Source: a virus. Taken from it: a DNA stretch of 55,284 nucleotides. Location of the stretch: positions 1 through 55,284 of IMG/VR virus record IMGVR_UViG_3300027749_003730; one strand, given 5' to 3'. The translations under genes and the position numbers were made by a program. A model generated the notes under the pieces. It saw only the letters and a program-made list of their open reading frames with translations, did not search any database and was not told where the DNA came from. Shown here in pieces: positions 14,212 to 23,201 of the stretch. How positions within the stretch are numbered: position 1 is the first letter of the stretch; each line of letters begins with the position of its first letter.

Positions 14212-14712
14212 ATGTTTATATGGCAATACATTGACTTAGATCCGACAGTAGTGTCGAGCATACAGCAGAGATACCTCAATGCCCTAGTGCAAGATAAAAA
14301 GCAATTCTTTCAACATCTAGATATTGGCGTTTCTGAATTTTTAGATTTGCCGATATCTAGACCCGTATTAATTCGTGTTCCGCCCAATACACGTTCAGCA
14401 ATACATACAGATGAACGACCAAATGATGCTGTTCTTGCAATTAATATACCTTTAATAAACTGCGATCAATCGTTAACTGAATTTTGGAAAACTGATAATG
14501 ATAGTGCATTTATTAGAAAATTAACACCTAATTTTGTTCCATTTTATGAAATTGATCCTAACAAATGTCAAAAAATATCCGAATTTGTTTTAACTAAACC
14601 GATTATATTTAATACAAGTATTCCGCATTCTGTACACAATTACTCTAATCAAATTAGATTTGGTATCAGTATAAGATTTAAAAAAGATCCGTGGCACCTA
14701 ATAAATATTTAA
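14212..14712 (+). CDS. Putative DSBH (2OG-Fe(II)-like) oxygenase
   Basis: In this 166-residue protein, AIHTDERP contributes an H-x-D near residues 64-66. IPHSVHNYS near 142-150 gives the distal histidine, and IRFGISIRF supplies a possible 2-oxoglutarate arginine. This resembles the aspartyl/asparaginyl hydroxylase-like group with a short core. There is no clear ribosome binding site, and the ATG is two bases after the preceding stop. The next gene encodes another DSBH-like protein, so the two may act together. Confidence 0.6.
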   Translation: MFIWQYIDLDPTVVSSIQQRYLNALVQDKKQFFQHLDIGVSEFLDLPISRPVLIRVPPNTRSAIHTDERPNDAVLAINIPLINCDQSLTEFWKTDNDSAFIRKLTPNFVPFYEIDPNKCQKISEFVLTKPIIFNTSIPHSVHNYSNQIRFGISIRFKKDPWHLINI

Positions 14713-14713
14713 A

Positions 14714-15262
14714 ATGACATTATTATTTTTACCGATTGATATACAGGTTGATAAAATCAATTTTAAAAGAACTGATAACTTAAAAAAGGTTCCGTCACAA
14801 ATATTTCAACCTTCTTGGTGGGATTCTGCAATATTAGATAAGCCGTCACTTGCACAGTTTGATCATATTATCGAACAACTTCCTTACAATAAAATTTCTA
14901 TTGTTATGCATAAGTTCCAAAACGGTCCTGTGGGTAGTCATCTTGATGTATACCCTAGCATGAAAATTGAAGCTGAAGAATTAGAAAATATTAAAGAGAA
15001 CGAACCTTGCGGGTATCGATTAGTTCTTAATGGAAGAAACGATGTATTAGAAATTTTTGATGGTGTTAATTGGTTAACACCTACCTTACCAACAGTCCCA
15101 TGTTGTTATCTTATTAATTCCACTAAACTAAGACATCGAGTTATGAATGATCCAGGTAGAGAAGTTTTGTACTTTAGAGGTATAATAAACAAAGAGAGAA
15201 ATCAAGAATTAATTGAAAAAAGTTTGAAAGTATATAAAGACCATGCTGTATATTCAAAATAA
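14714..15262 (+). CDS. Putative DSBH oxygenase-like protein
   Basis: In this 182-residue protein, GPVGSHLDVYPS (H-x-D at about H76/D78) precedes a core that includes GYRLVLNGRNDVLEIF. LRHRVMND (distal His near 139) and REVLYFRGII complete the likely fold. The pattern resembles small 2OG-Fe(II) proteins seen in marine phage genomes. It begins one base after the previous stop. An AATAAATA box (14700-14707) sits just upstream and may be a late promoter. Confidence 0.5.
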   Translation: MTLLFLPIDIQVDKINFKRTDNLKKVPSQIFQPSWWDSAILDKPSLAQFDHIIEQLPYNKISIVMHKFQNGPVGSHLDVYPSMKIEAEELENIKENEPCGYRLVLNGRNDVLEIFDGVNWLTPTLPTVPCCYLINSTKLRHRVMNDPGREVLYFRGIINKERNQELIEKSLKVYKDHAVYSK

Positions 15263-16016
15263 ATTAATAGTATTATTACTTTGCTTGTTCCCCACTTTTC
15301 TACATGCAGAATATATACAAAGTGTAGAAATACATAATAAAGAAAAAATCAAACTAGGAATAGAGGTATTTAAAGTTAATTCACAACATGCTTCTACAGT
15401 TATAGTTCTTCACGGGTGCGGCGGTGTTGACTCGCATCACAGAGATTGGGCAAAACAACTAAATTCTTGGGGATTTAATGCAGTAGTGTTAGATTCGTTT
15501 TCTGCAAGATATGAACGCCTTGTTTGTCAAAAACCATTTGCTGTGACTCCGAACCAACGTGCCGTTGATCTTCAATATACAGCAAAATGGGTTTCGGAAC
15601 AGCCCTGGGGTAAGGAAAAAATCGGAGTTATAGGATTTAGTCACGGTGCCTGGACTACTCTATATGCTGTATCTAAAAATGAAATTACTAGAGAATTTGG
15701 AACCACTCTTATCTCAAGTGCTGTAGCATTTTATCCGTATTGCGATAATGGCCGATTTTTTGATTCACCTGCAATACCAATTCAAATCCATAGCGGTAAT
15801 TTAGATAATTGGGCCCCTTTAACTTTATGTACTGATCTTTCTCGCAATTGGAATGTGTCCGACAACTTTTTTGTTTATACTGATTCACATCATGGATTTG
15901 ATAGATCAAATACAAATATCTCAGTTGCTGGTCATATCCTTAGATCAAATCCAGATGCAAACATGCTAGCAAGATCTCGAGTCAAGGATTTCTTAAATAA
16001 GACACTAAGTGAATAA
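15243..16016 (+). CDS. Exported alpha/beta hydrolase (dienelactone hydrolase-like)
   Basis: This 257-residue protein has an N-terminal signal peptide (KLIVLLLCLFPTFLHAEY, cleavage after about residue 22). The mature part shows the alpha/beta-hydrolase signs: VIVLHGCGG near residue 50, nucleophile elbow GFSHGAW near residue 127-133, and the late SHHGFDRS histidine near 220. Dienelactone-hydrolase relatives cleave esters or lactones. A phage-encoded exported hydrolase may alter host surface or periplasmic esters. It overlaps the end of the preceding gene by 20 bases and ends at a convergent gene junction. Confidence 0.72.
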   Translation: MLYIQNKLIVLLLCLFPTFLHAEYIQSVEIHNKEKIKLGIEVFKVNSQHASTVIVLHGCGGVDSHHRDWAKQLNSWGFNAVVLDSFSARYERLVCQKPFAVTPNQRAVDLQYTAKWVSEQPWGKEKIGVIGFSHGAWTTLYAVSKNEITREFGTTLISSAVAFYPYCDNGRFFDSPAIPIQIHSGNLDNWAPLTLCTDLSRNWNVSDNFFVYTDSHHGFDRSNTNISVAGHILRSNPDANMLARSRVKDFLNKTLSE

Positions 16017-16023
16017 ATTATTC
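16011..16023. terminator. Palindrome at convergent junction (possible bidirectional terminator)
   Basis: GAATAA-A-TTATTC pairs over six bases across the stops of two converging genes. There is no T run, so the termination role is inferred from repetition of the same arrangement at three other convergent junctions. Confidence 0.35.
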
Positions 16024-16821
16024 GTCTTTATATAACTTAATAATGTCACCGGCAGGATCAAGTTCCCACCATTTACCACTAGCACCAGAGCCAAAATGGC
16101 TACTTCTTGGTTTACCATGATGATTATTGTGCCAACATTCGCCAAATACTAATGGAAACAAAAATGGTATATTTTGACTTGCATCCTTTGTTGCAAAGTT
16201 TGTATAGCCTAATTTTTTTATATGATTTAAACAGTTTGTTAAATTATAGCTGAACAATGTTATTAAACACGACAACATACTAAAATATAAAAATATAGAA
16301 GGACTAATTAAAAATAAAATAAGATTAAAACTTAAAAAAAGTTTTACATAATGATCATGTACAAATACAATTTCTTTATCTCTAATAAGGTCCACAGCAT
16401 ATTTAGGTTTAAGTTGACTACCGTCTAATCTAAACATCCATAAAATAAAACTATGCAACATTCCATGAATAGGACTGTGAGGATCAGTTTCAGTATCAGG
16501 TGCTCTATGATGGTATCCGCGATGAACAATAGTCCAAAAAATAGGACTGCCTTGACCAGCCATTGATCCAGCAAATAACAGGAATCGTCTTTTCCATTTG
16601 TTAGTTAATACAAAACTATTGTGACAAAAGTACCTGTGATAACCTACTGTTATGCCCATGATCATGAATACGAAATATCCAAGTGCTGTTAAAAAGAAAT
16701 TGCTCCATTGAAAATCGGTCACTAAGGTATATCCGGCATAACTTCCCATTACTATCATAGGTACTACCACCCCTAATAAAATTGGAACTTCAATCAAGTT
16801 TTTATATATTGGTCTAAACAT
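16018..16821 (-). CDS. Fatty acid desaturase (copy 1)
   Basis: This protein of about 267 residues shows the three histidine boxes of membrane di-iron desaturases: HRYFCH, HRGYHH and HNNHH. Hydrophobic segments surround them. Delta-9-type enzymes introduce a double bond into acyl chains. The start at 16821 is preferred over one 12 codons upstream because it overlaps the preceding stop by only eight bases. The neighbouring gene is a GNAT-like protein, and the same gene pair recurs at 23198-24593. It may remodel membrane lipids or an acyl group on the ACP at 24653. Confidence 0.85.
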   Translation of the reverse strand: MFRPIYKNLIEVPILLGVVVPMIVMGSYAGYTLVTDFQWSNFFLTALGYFVFMIMGITVGYHRYFCHNSFVLTNKWKRRFLLFAGSMAGQGSPIFWTIVHRGYHHRAPDTETDPHSPIHGMLHSFILWMFRLDGSQLKPKYAVDLIRDKEIVFVHDHYVKLFLSFNLILFLISPSIFLYFSMLSCLITLFSYNLTNCLNHIKKLGYTNFATKDASQNIPFLFPLVFGECWHNNHHGKPRSSHFGSGASGKWWELDPAGDIIKLYKDE

Positions 16822-17422
16822 TTTTAATTTTTTTTCCTGTTCTAACAATATAATCATCCTGTAGTGGGCGCCTACCCATCATCCCCCAAACCCAATCTAT
16901 ATTTGGTTGAGATCCAGCTGGAATTTCAACAGTCGTTTCATATGTATAACTGTTATTTATTTCGGGTATCATACGCTGATAAAACGCATCAAATTTACTC
17001 CATCTGCCGGGTTTGATCAAACTATGCCAAGCTGTTAGGCCCTTTTTCTCGCATTCTATGAACATAAATTCCCATAGTGGTTTCATATATCTCCTAAGGG
17101 CATTTTTTTCAGGGTCTGATTTAAGATAGACTATTACCCAATCTTTATCATAAGGATCGGGTAAATCACATCGCCATCCCACCATAGCCATTAAAGTACC
17201 TTCTTCAAATAAACCATAGAGATAATGATGGTTGTCATCATTAAGGTAATATCGTTTCATACCAGAAATCCATAGATTCCAAAAATTATCTAATTGCTCT
17301 AAGGATTTATCAATAGGTATATTTGGTTTTTTCTGGGCCCTATCCACTTCGGCCAGATGACATTTCCAAAATAGTTTTTCAATTTCGGCAATATCTGTAA
17401 GATTTAATCTTTTAATTTCCAT
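16814..17422 (-). CDS. GNAT-like N-acyltransferase (copy 1)
   Basis: This 202-residue protein resembles the GNAT fold: an acidic N-terminal helix, a strand LYGLFEEGTLMAMVGWR (about 70-86), and a late AFYQRMIPEI stretch near 150. The C-terminal WGMMGRRPLQDDY is not typical. The best support is its partner copy at 23961-24593, which has the same length, a matching position before a desaturase and shared ETTVE/ERTVEEVVPAGQ features. If correct, it could transfer an acyl group, perhaps from the ACP. The acyl donor and acceptor are unknown. Confidence 0.45.
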   Translation of the reverse strand: MEIKRLNLTDIAEIEKLFWKCHLAEVDRAQKKPNIPIDKSLEQLDNFWNLWISGMKRYYLNDDNHHYLYGLFEEGTLMAMVGWRCDLPDPYDKDWVIVYLKSDPEKNALRRYMKPLWEFMFIECEKKGLTAWHSLIKPGRWSKFDAFYQRMIPEINNSYTYETTVEIPAGSQPNIDWVWGMMGRRPLQDDYIVRTGKKIKNV

Positions 17423-17943
17423 TGTTTTAATATATTAACATCTCCAGTATATAATATATCCTGGAAACAATTTTCTTGTGGGCCGTTGCACATCCAAACT
17501 CTGTTTTCATACAGATAAAATTCATTACCATGTGTATTTAACGAATCTGCAAGATTGGTTAATGTATTTCTGGAATTATGTTCTCTTGAGATAAACGCAA
17601 TTTTAAAATCTGTTTTATTTTCTTTTAACCAATTATGTTGATGATCAATCATATCTAAAAATATTTGATCAATACTTTTGCTTACATGAAATTGACGATC
17701 AGCTTTCCATGTACGATTAAGGATGCGATAAGCACCGTCGGGCCATGACGTTCTTCTAAATATTGTGCTAAACAAAAATGGTATATCGTTTTTATAACCA
17801 ATACTAAATGCTTCTTGCTCTGAAAAATTAAAATTTAAAACTGAGTAATTATAAGACAACTTATCATTTCTAAGTTCTTGTTCTTTACGAAACATATTAA
17901 ACGTAGAAATTAACGGATTGTCAAATTTAAATGTACATATCAT
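17404..17943 (-). CDS. Hypothetical protein (179 aa)
   Basis: No family is recognised for certain. The sequence has an alpha/beta feel (EAFSIGYKNDIPFLFSTIFRR, then IAFISREHN) and a late NRVWMCNGP segment. A distant GNAT-like acyltransferase is possible but unsupported by a clear acetyl-CoA loop. It overlaps its neighbours by 19 bases downstream and four upstream, so it belongs to the minus-strand operon that runs from the aldolase to the desaturase. Confidence 0.5.
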   Translation of the reverse strand: MICTFKFDNPLISTFNMFRKEQELRNDKLSYNYSVLNFNFSEQEAFSIGYKNDIPFLFSTIFRRTSWPDGAYRILNRTWKADRQFHVSKSIDQIFLDMIDHQHNWLKENKTDFKIAFISREHNSRNTLTNLADSLNTHGNEFYLYENRVWMCNGPQENCFQDILYTGDVNILKQWKLKD

Positions 17944-18809
17944 GCAGATTCTACAACTGTTAAGTCTTTAAATATTTCACCATCTAAAATCATTTGGAAT
18001 GGATGTTTGCCCCAGTAATCATTCTGTATCCAGCATCTATTTTCCTCATCATAATCAAACCAAGGACTATAACCTAAAACAAAATGCACACGATCAACAG
18101 ATGACTTATTCAATAAAACTGCCCTATGTGGGATATTTGTATCCCATGTATATGCATGATCAACATTAAGGTGATATGGATTTTCATTTTCCATTTGAAA
18201 TGCAAATTCTGGAGCTGTCGTTATAGGAATATTGATGCGTAGGTTAACACATATTATTTCGTCACGGTGCCAATTTAAATCTGATTGAAATTTATTAGGT
18301 TTATGATTCTTAAGTACTGCTAATCTACTTCTAGTTAAAGACCTAATTGATTTAGAATCTAAAAATTCTTTAATATATCCGTAATTATATAGTCGAGTCT
18401 TGTCAACAAATCCGTAAGTATCAAAATAACTATCTTTTAATTTGGCATGTGTTTCTGTTTGAGCGTAGAAAAATTCAGAACTACTATTCTTAGGAGTTCC
18501 TAAAGTACTACCTTCTGGATCCATATCATCTTGATGATACTTATTATATACAAAACTAAGTCCTCCGTAGACTGACGAGTTTGCAAATTTAGTTTTCCAT
18601 CCCCTAAATTTATATTCGTTAAGGGCATCAAGAGTATCTTTTGTTAATGCTTCTTTGTTATAATTTTCTAATTTAAATTCTATCTTTTTTAACGGAAGTT
18701 GATCTTTAATCTCAACCCACTTATCATAAGATTTAGTTTTATTAAAAATATAATTTTCAGTGGTTATATTATTGGGTACTTCGTCTCTATAAATTCTAAC
18801 TACCATTTT
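17940..18809 (-). CDS. Putative DSBH oxygenase, large type (copy 1)
   Basis: This 289-residue protein is a clear paralogue of the one at 21347-22234. Shared elements are the LNWHRDE (H-x-D) or YGWHHDE motif, YTWDTNIPHRAVL or YSWDTGLMHRVF distal histidine region, HFVLGYSPWFDYDE and HPF-ILxGG/DGE endings. This set fits 2OG-Fe(II)-like hydroxylases acting on larger substrates. The start at 18809 is preferred because GGAG lies seven bases upstream and the length then matches the paralogue (295). It overlaps the upstream stop by 14 bases. Confidence 0.6.
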   Translation of the reverse strand, partial: KMVVRIYRDEVPNNITTENYIFNKTKSYDKWVEIKDQLPLKKIEFKLENYNKEALTKDTLDALNEYKFRGWKTKFANSSVYGGLSFVYNKYHQDDMDPEGSTLGTPKNSSSEFFYAQTETHAKLKDSYFDTYGFVDKTRLYNYGYIKEFLDSKSIRSLTRSRLAVLKNHKPNKFQSDLNWHRDEIICVNLRINIPITTAPEFAFQMENENPYHLNVDHAYTWDTNIPHRAVLLNKSSVDRVHFVLGYSPWFDYDEENRCWIQNDYWGKHPFQMILDGEIFKDLTVVESA

Positions 18810-19362
18810 TGTACTCCGCAATCTCTTTATTAAATACCAACATCGCTGTTTCCCATCTTGTAAATATTTGAGGCCTAATACTAATTGACCATCTATCATT
18901 TGATGAAAAGTTTTCAACTCGATGCGGAGATCCTATATTACAGATAGTAGGAGTATCAATAGTAGTTGAGGCAATTTTGATTACTTCATTTTCCTCCCAT
19001 GACTTATAAGTAGTTCCTGCTTTTGTATCTCCGCTATTACTATTAGGACCTTTGCTAGCACTATACCAATTCATTATATGATTGTCGCTCCCCCATGCCC
19101 AGTTTAATGCCCAACAATCGTGTAGTGTATTGCCATCTATATGAATTAAACTTTTTTTAAAGGGCGGCGTTAAAAATATATAGGCTTTTATAAGTATGTT
19201 TCTATCTGCAAACCAGTTAATTAGCGCAGGATTAAGTGCGGCAAGGTCAAGAGAAAATATCTTATGTATAGGAAATATCCTATAACTTCTTTGCAACCCG
19301 TCTATATCATAATTTGGATTTATCCAAGGGATGTCTAATTTAATTTTTTTAAAGTATTCCAT
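18796..19362 (-). CDS. Putative DSBH oxygenase, small type (copy 1)
   Basis: In this 188-residue protein, SLIHIDGN (H-x-D near 73-75) and SPHRVENFSSNDRWSISIRP (distal histidine and arginine near 147-165) are those of aspartyl/asparaginyl hydroxylase-like proteins. The N-terminus has the WINPNYDIDG motif of small viral DSBH proteins. The partner large-type oxygenase lies directly downstream, and the same small/large pairing recurs at 20822-22234. The gene abuts the aldolase: its ATG overlaps the aldolase stop. Confidence 0.6.
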   Translation of the reverse strand: MEYFKKIKLDIPWINPNYDIDGLQRSYRIFPIHKIFSLDLAALNPALINWFADRNILIKAYIFLTPPFKKSLIHIDGNTLHDCWALNWAWGSDNHIMNWYSASKGPNSNSGDTKAGTTYKSWEENEVIKIASTTIDTPTICNIGSPHRVENFSSNDRWSISIRPQIFTRWETAMLVFNKEIAEYKNGS

Positions 19363-20180
19363 TATGAATTAATATCCGGATTCTCTGCTAGAGTTTTTTC
19401 TACTATTGGATAAAATTGAACCCATGCAGAATACGGAGACCCCATAATCTTAGCTGTAAAATCCAATGCAGCTTGACTCATTGCCTTCGGTTGTACTCCA
19501 TTTGCCTTCATTCCCTCTAATAAGAATTGTGTCTTACAAGCATTCTCTAAAGAAATAAACAGCCATGCTGCTTCTTCTAAAGTTTCTCCAACTGTATAAA
19601 TTCCGTGATTTTGTAATATAACTGCTTTATTCTTACCTAAGCACTTGGCCATATTGTAGCCTTCAGACTGAGTGACTATAGCCCCATTAAATTGTGTATA
19701 TACTGACAGATTATTATGAAAGATGCAAGTGTCTTCAGTTGAATAATCAATAGGAAGACCAAAGGTTGACCAAGCTGATCCGTAGTGACTATGCACATGT
19801 GCAGCAGCAACAATCTCTGGTCTCATTTTTCTAATAACGGTAAATGTAGCCCATGCTGGTCTGCTTGCTGGATAGTTCCCTTCAATAACATCACCATTAG
19901 CATTAACCCTGACCAATGACGATACAGTGACTCTAGAAAAATCTAAACCCATCGGGTTTACCCAATACGTATCAGTAAACTCTGGGTCACGAACAACGAT
20001 GTATCCACCAATTCCATCAGTATACCCGTTGTTAGCAAACACTCTACAGGCCACTACTAGGATACGTTTAATGTATTTTCTTTCGTCTTCAAAACTAGTA
20101 AACTTTGGAATTGCAGGTAATGCTCCTCCTTTTCGAGTTGAAGATGTTGGATCGTTATTGTAAATATCAGTAGTTGTCAT
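19362..20180 (-). CDS. Class II aldolase/adducin-family protein
   Basis: This 272-residue protein resembles L-fuculose-phosphate-type aldolases. The metal-binding HVHSHYG (H-x-H near residue 127-133) is followed by a third histidine in ILQNHGIYTVG near 196-206. RGGAL-like and NNGYTDGIGG segments precede. These enzymes cleave or join sugar phosphates, and the epimerase and sugar-alcohol branches share the same motifs. It is the first gene of the minus-strand operon 20180 to 16018. The role next to oxygenases, GNAT and desaturase is unclear. It may supply a sugar or a small aldehyde building block. Confidence 0.8.
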   Translation of the reverse strand: MTTTDIYNNDPTSSTRKGGALPAIPKFTSFEDERKYIKRILVVACRVFANNGYTDGIGGYIVVRDPEFTDTYWVNPMGLDFSRVTVSSLVRVNANGDVIEGNYPASRPAWATFTVIRKMRPEIVAAAHVHSHYGSAWSTFGLPIDYSTEDTCIFHNNLSVYTQFNGAIVTQSEGYNMAKCLGKNKAVILQNHGIYTVGETLEEAAWLFISLENACKTQFLLEGMKANGVQPKAMSQAALDFTAKIMGSPYSAWVQFYPIVEKTLAENPDINS

Positions 20181-20202
20181 GATTATAGTTAAATAGTATG
20201 GA

Positions 20203-20210
20203 TATTTAGT
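20203..20210 (-). promoter_or_regulatory. Possible T4-type late promoter (ACTAAATA)
   Basis: On the minus strand, ACTAAATA lies 22 bases ahead of the aldolase start. It matches the TATAAATA late box at six of eight positions. It would serve the minus-strand operon. Confidence 0.35.
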
Positions 20211-20247
20211 AGACGTACCACGGTGTATATACGAGTCGTGGACTAAG

Positions 20248-20255
20248 GATAAATA
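20248..20255 (+). promoter_or_regulatory. Possible T4-type late promoter (GATAAATA)
   Basis: GATAAATA lies 19 bases ahead of the next start, with an AAAAGG site in between. The divergent box at 20203-20210 points the other way. Confidence 0.5.
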
Positions 20256-20274
20256 GTTAAAAGGTAATAATGCT

Positions 20275-20829
20275 ATGCTTTATTTAAGAATACATACAAC
20301 TCAAAAGAAAACTGGTCACGAAGAATTTATAAATCAAATATTTTCAACAGATCCTGATCCAAAAACTCGATCAATAGTACGTCCCGATGATTGGGCAATT
20401 GGCATAACTCCAGAATCTACTCCAGGTTTTAGATTAGTTAAAGAACATGATTTAACACATTTGCCTGGAGGTCCAGGAAGATACACATATACTGATCAGA
20501 AAGCGGCTGATCATTCTTTGTTCCAATATGCATTAGTACTTTATCAATTAGTAATTTTGAAAGATATATTACTGAGATACAATAAGGTAGATGCTGATGG
20601 AAAACTATTAACTTATATTGTAGCTTCAAGTAAAGAATTATGGGATACTGCTATTGATAAAGAATATAATTCATTAACAACACAGATATCAGAACTATTT
20701 GATATTACAAATAGCGATAAAGAAATAACAGAGAGTGAATATACTACGTTAGTGACTGATATCTATAATGATATTAACAACATGAAAAATAACAATATTG
20801 GAAAATGTCGACTAGATTGTATTAAATAA
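20275..20829 (+). CDS. Hypothetical phage protein (184 aa)
   Basis: The sequence opens MLYLRIHTTQKKTGHEEFINQIF. It has a middle rich in helices (SLFQYALVLYQLVILKDIL) and an acidic C-terminal half. No catalytic motif is apparent. It is transcribed opposite to its neighbours behind a late-type box, so it could be a virion or assembly protein. The stop overlaps that of the next, convergent gene. Confidence 0.55.
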   Translation: MLYLRIHTTQKKTGHEEFINQIFSTDPDPKTRSIVRPDDWAIGITPESTPGFRLVKEHDLTHLPGGPGRYTYTDQKAADHSLFQYALVLYQLVILKDILLRYNKVDADGKLLTYIVASSKELWDTAIDKEYNSLTTQISELFDITNSDKEITESEYTTLVTDIYNDINNMKNNNIGKCRLDCIK

Positions 20830-20833
20830 TACA
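20818..20833. terminator. Palindrome at convergent junction
   Basis: TGTATT-AAAT-AATACA pairs over six bases across overlapping stop codons of two convergent genes. It is the same arrangement as at 16011 and 23203. Confidence 0.35.
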
Positions 20834-21346
20834 TCCAACAAGAGCATATCGATCAAAATTTGAATGATTAAACACTTTATGAGAATATGAAGTGTTTAAT
20901 CTATAAACAGTTCCTACTTGTTTGTCTAACACAATTTCTTTGTTTTTAACTTTAAAAATAAAATCGCTTGAGAAATTTAAATCACAGTGTAGTCTAACTT
21001 GATCGTCAAAATCTACATGCCAGTCTAAACCAAATCCGGGTTTCATTACAGCAACTCTTAGTTCTTTAGTTTTAATAGATAACTCTTTTTCTACGTGATC
21101 AACAAGCTGTTGATTTAGATAAGTTTGAATATAATTAGAAACAATATATTCATGATGTGCTTTAACATAGTCCGAACTTATTGAGTTTGAATATCGAGCA
21201 TTCAACGATTCAACTACATTATTGTCATTAGTATCAGCAAAATCAATAAGACTCATTGTTAGCTCATTTGAAATATTTCCAATAATGCTATGTAGTTCTT
21301 GTTTACGAAGAGCTGATAATTTTTTTAGAACTTCAAGTTTTTCCAT
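20822..21346 (-). CDS. Putative DSBH oxygenase, small type (copy 2)
   Basis: In this 174-residue protein, LDWHVDFDDQVRLHCDL gives an H-x-D and a second histidine. TSYSHKVFNHSNFDRYALVG supplies a distal histidine and arginine, as in aspartyl/asparaginyl hydroxylase-like proteins. It stands beside the large-type oxygenase at 21347-22234, mirroring the pair at 17940-19362. It ends on the convergent gene 20275-20829. Confidence 0.6.
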   Translation of the reverse strand: MEKLEVLKKLSALRKQELHSIIGNISNELTMSLIDFADTNDNNVVESLNARYSNSISSDYVKAHHEYIVSNYIQTYLNQQLVDHVEKELSIKTKELRVAVMKPGFGLDWHVDFDDQVRLHCDLNFSSDFIFKVKNKEIVLDKQVGTVYRLNTSYSHKVFNHSNFDRYALVGCII

Positions 21347-22234
21347 TTAGGTAGCTTCTTTAAATTTTAATCCGGGTATAGTATGTCCGCCCACTAAAAT
21401 ATCAAACGGATGCATATTTCCGTAGTATTCATTTATATTCCAACTATCGTCAGTTTCATCGTAATAGAACCAAGGACTAATTCCAATAACAAGATGTGCT
21501 CTAATCTTATCTGCTATCTGATCTGAAAAAACTCTATGCATTAACCCTGTATCCCAAGAATAGCTTTTCCCTGTTTCTAAATGATAAGGTTTCCCGTCTT
21601 TCATTTGAAATTTAAAAATAGGATCAGTAATCATAGGAACATTCAATCTTAAATTTTCAAATATAGATTCGTCGTGATGCCAGCCGTAGGTTTTTAATTC
21701 TGATGGATCATTAAATTTATCTGCATGTATTATTGACATTCTCCCTCTAGTCAAACTTAATTTAAATGAATCAAGAAACTCTCCAAGATAGCCAGTCGTT
21801 GATGCTGGGGTTCTACATCTAAACCCTAATGTATCAAGATAAGTATTTTTCTTATAAACTATATCATTTTGATACATTTTAAAATCTACCATTTTATTTG
21901 TACCTAGTGAGCTTTGGTGCAGATTCATAACATCAGAATGATCGGGATTATACATTAAACTAAATCCGGTATAAATCTCACTTGTTAATGATGTTCCGTC
22001 GGAGTCCGACTTAATCCAACCGTGATCACCATGTGTAGCTAATGCCGTATTAGTTGATTCCCATAGCTTTGTATGATCAATATCTATGTTTTCGAATACA
22101 ATAGTTTTTGTGTCAACTGGCACCAACTTTGGTAGTATAGATTTTATAAGAGATTTGTAGTCAGTCTGAGATGCAATATAACTAGATATTGTCATATCGC
22201 CTGGAACTTCGGATATTAGAAATTTTGTTTTCAT
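21347..22234 (-). CDS. Putative DSBH oxygenase, large type (copy 2)
   Basis: This 295-residue protein is a paralogue of 17940-18809. It shares YGWHHDE (H-x-D), YSWDTGLMHRV, VIGISPWFYYDE and HPFDILVGG with that copy. It may use 2-oxoglutarate and iron to hydroxylate a substrate produced by neighbouring enzymes. A perfect TATAAATA box on the minus strand lies 28 bases ahead of its start (22263-22270). It begins the small operon 22234 to 20822. Confidence 0.6.
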   Translation of the reverse strand: MKTKFLISEVPGDMTISSYIASQTDYKSLIKSILPKLVPVDTKTIVFENIDIDHTKLWESTNTALATHGDHGWIKSDSDGTSLTSEIYTGFSLMYNPDHSDVMNLHQSSLGTNKMVDFKMYQNDIVYKKNTYLDTLGFRCRTPASTTGYLGEFLDSFKLSLTRGRMSIIHADKFNDPSELKTYGWHHDESIFENLRLNVPMITDPIFKFQMKDGKPYHLETGKSYSWDTGLMHRVFSDQIADKIRAHLVIGISPWFYYDETDDSWNINEYYGNMHPFDILVGGHTIPGLKFKEAT

Positions 22235-22262
22235 ATTTTTTAATTAGTAAATACTAACGAAC

Positions 22263-22270
22263 TATTTATA
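22263..22270 (-). promoter_or_regulatory. T4-type late promoter (TATAAATA)
   Basis: A perfect TATAAATA on the minus strand drives the pair of DSBH genes to its left. The 28-base spacer to the start codon also holds the inverted repeat TTAGT/ACTAA. Confidence 0.6.
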
Positions 22271-22280
22271 GACTGGGCAT

Positions 22281-23201
22281 ATGGAACAAAAAATAATTGT
22301 ATATCAAAAACTACCGTCATTGATAGACACATGGGAGGCTGAACAAAATCCTTTCAAAGTTGTCATTGCCGATATCACTCATAAGTGTAATATGGAGTGT
22401 AATAATTGTTATATTCCTAACAGAGATTTTCCAGACATGGATACTGATACATTGGTTAATTTCGTAAAAAGATTACCCAATCGAGTTGAGCTGAGATTGA
22501 TAGGTGCAGAACCTACAATGAACGACGACTTGCCAAATTTAATTCAGAGATTAACTTCTGAGACAGCACATAGGATAATATTGTTAACTAATGGATTAAA
22601 GCTGGCCAGCAGACGATATGCAGAAACTTTAAAAAATGCAGGATTAAAATATCTTTATATCAGTATGAACGGGTTAGACAATGACAATTGGTACGAAAAA
22701 ATAGACGGTCTTGCCTGTGCTAAAAATAAAATCAAAGCATTGGAAAATGCAGTTGATCTTGGATTTGCTATTGATATAGGATGTATTTTAGTTAAAGGTG
22801 TAAATGAATCTGCTGTTGATAAAATACTGCCTATATTAAAAAAAGTAGGAATGACCAACGGTGTGATTAGATTTAAAAATGTAGGGCAAGTTGGCAGATA
22901 TCAACTTGAGTCAGATCAAAATTTAAGCATAGAAAATATTTCTAAAATGTGTTCGACTGCATGGAATATAGATTTAAACAAAATAGAAAATAGTAAAAAC
23001 TTAGGGGCTGGGAGAGAATTTGAAACTCGATACTTTTCGATAGATAATAGTACTCATCGAGGTTTAGGTTTTTGGTGTAAGATAACTGATTGGGAATATA
23101 TCAGTGCAGGTGGTGTTTCTTATCGTCGAGGAAGGATAACTGAAGATTGGAAGCTAGCTGGTTTTAGCGAGCATGTTAAGGCCAACGAAGGCGGATATTA
23201 A
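22281..23201 (+). CDS. Radical SAM protein
   Basis: This 306-residue protein has the 4Fe-4S motif at C36-C40-C43 (HKCNMECNNC) near its start. LRLIGAEPTMN near residue 73 replaces the usual GGEP. It may have an auxiliary ligand in FWCKITDWEY near residue 261. Members without a full SPASM tail often act in cofactor or RiPP biosynthesis. The gene lies between the two minus-strand operons of the lipid/2OG module, and its product could be the carbon-chemistry step there. There is no recognised ribosome binding site. Confidence 0.8.
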   Translation: MEQKIIVYQKLPSLIDTWEAEQNPFKVVIADITHKCNMECNNCYIPNRDFPDMDTDTLVNFVKRLPNRVELRLIGAEPTMNDDLPNLIQRLTSETAHRIILLTNGLKLASRRYAETLKNAGLKYLYISMNGLDNDNWYEKIDGLACAKNKIKALENAVDLGFAIDIGCILVKGVNESAVDKILPILKKVGMTNGVIRFKNVGQVGRYQLESDQNLSIENISKMCSTAWNIDLNKIENSKNLGAGREFETRYFSIDNSTHRGLGFWCKITDWEYISAGGVSYRRGRITEDWKLAGFSEHVKANEGGY

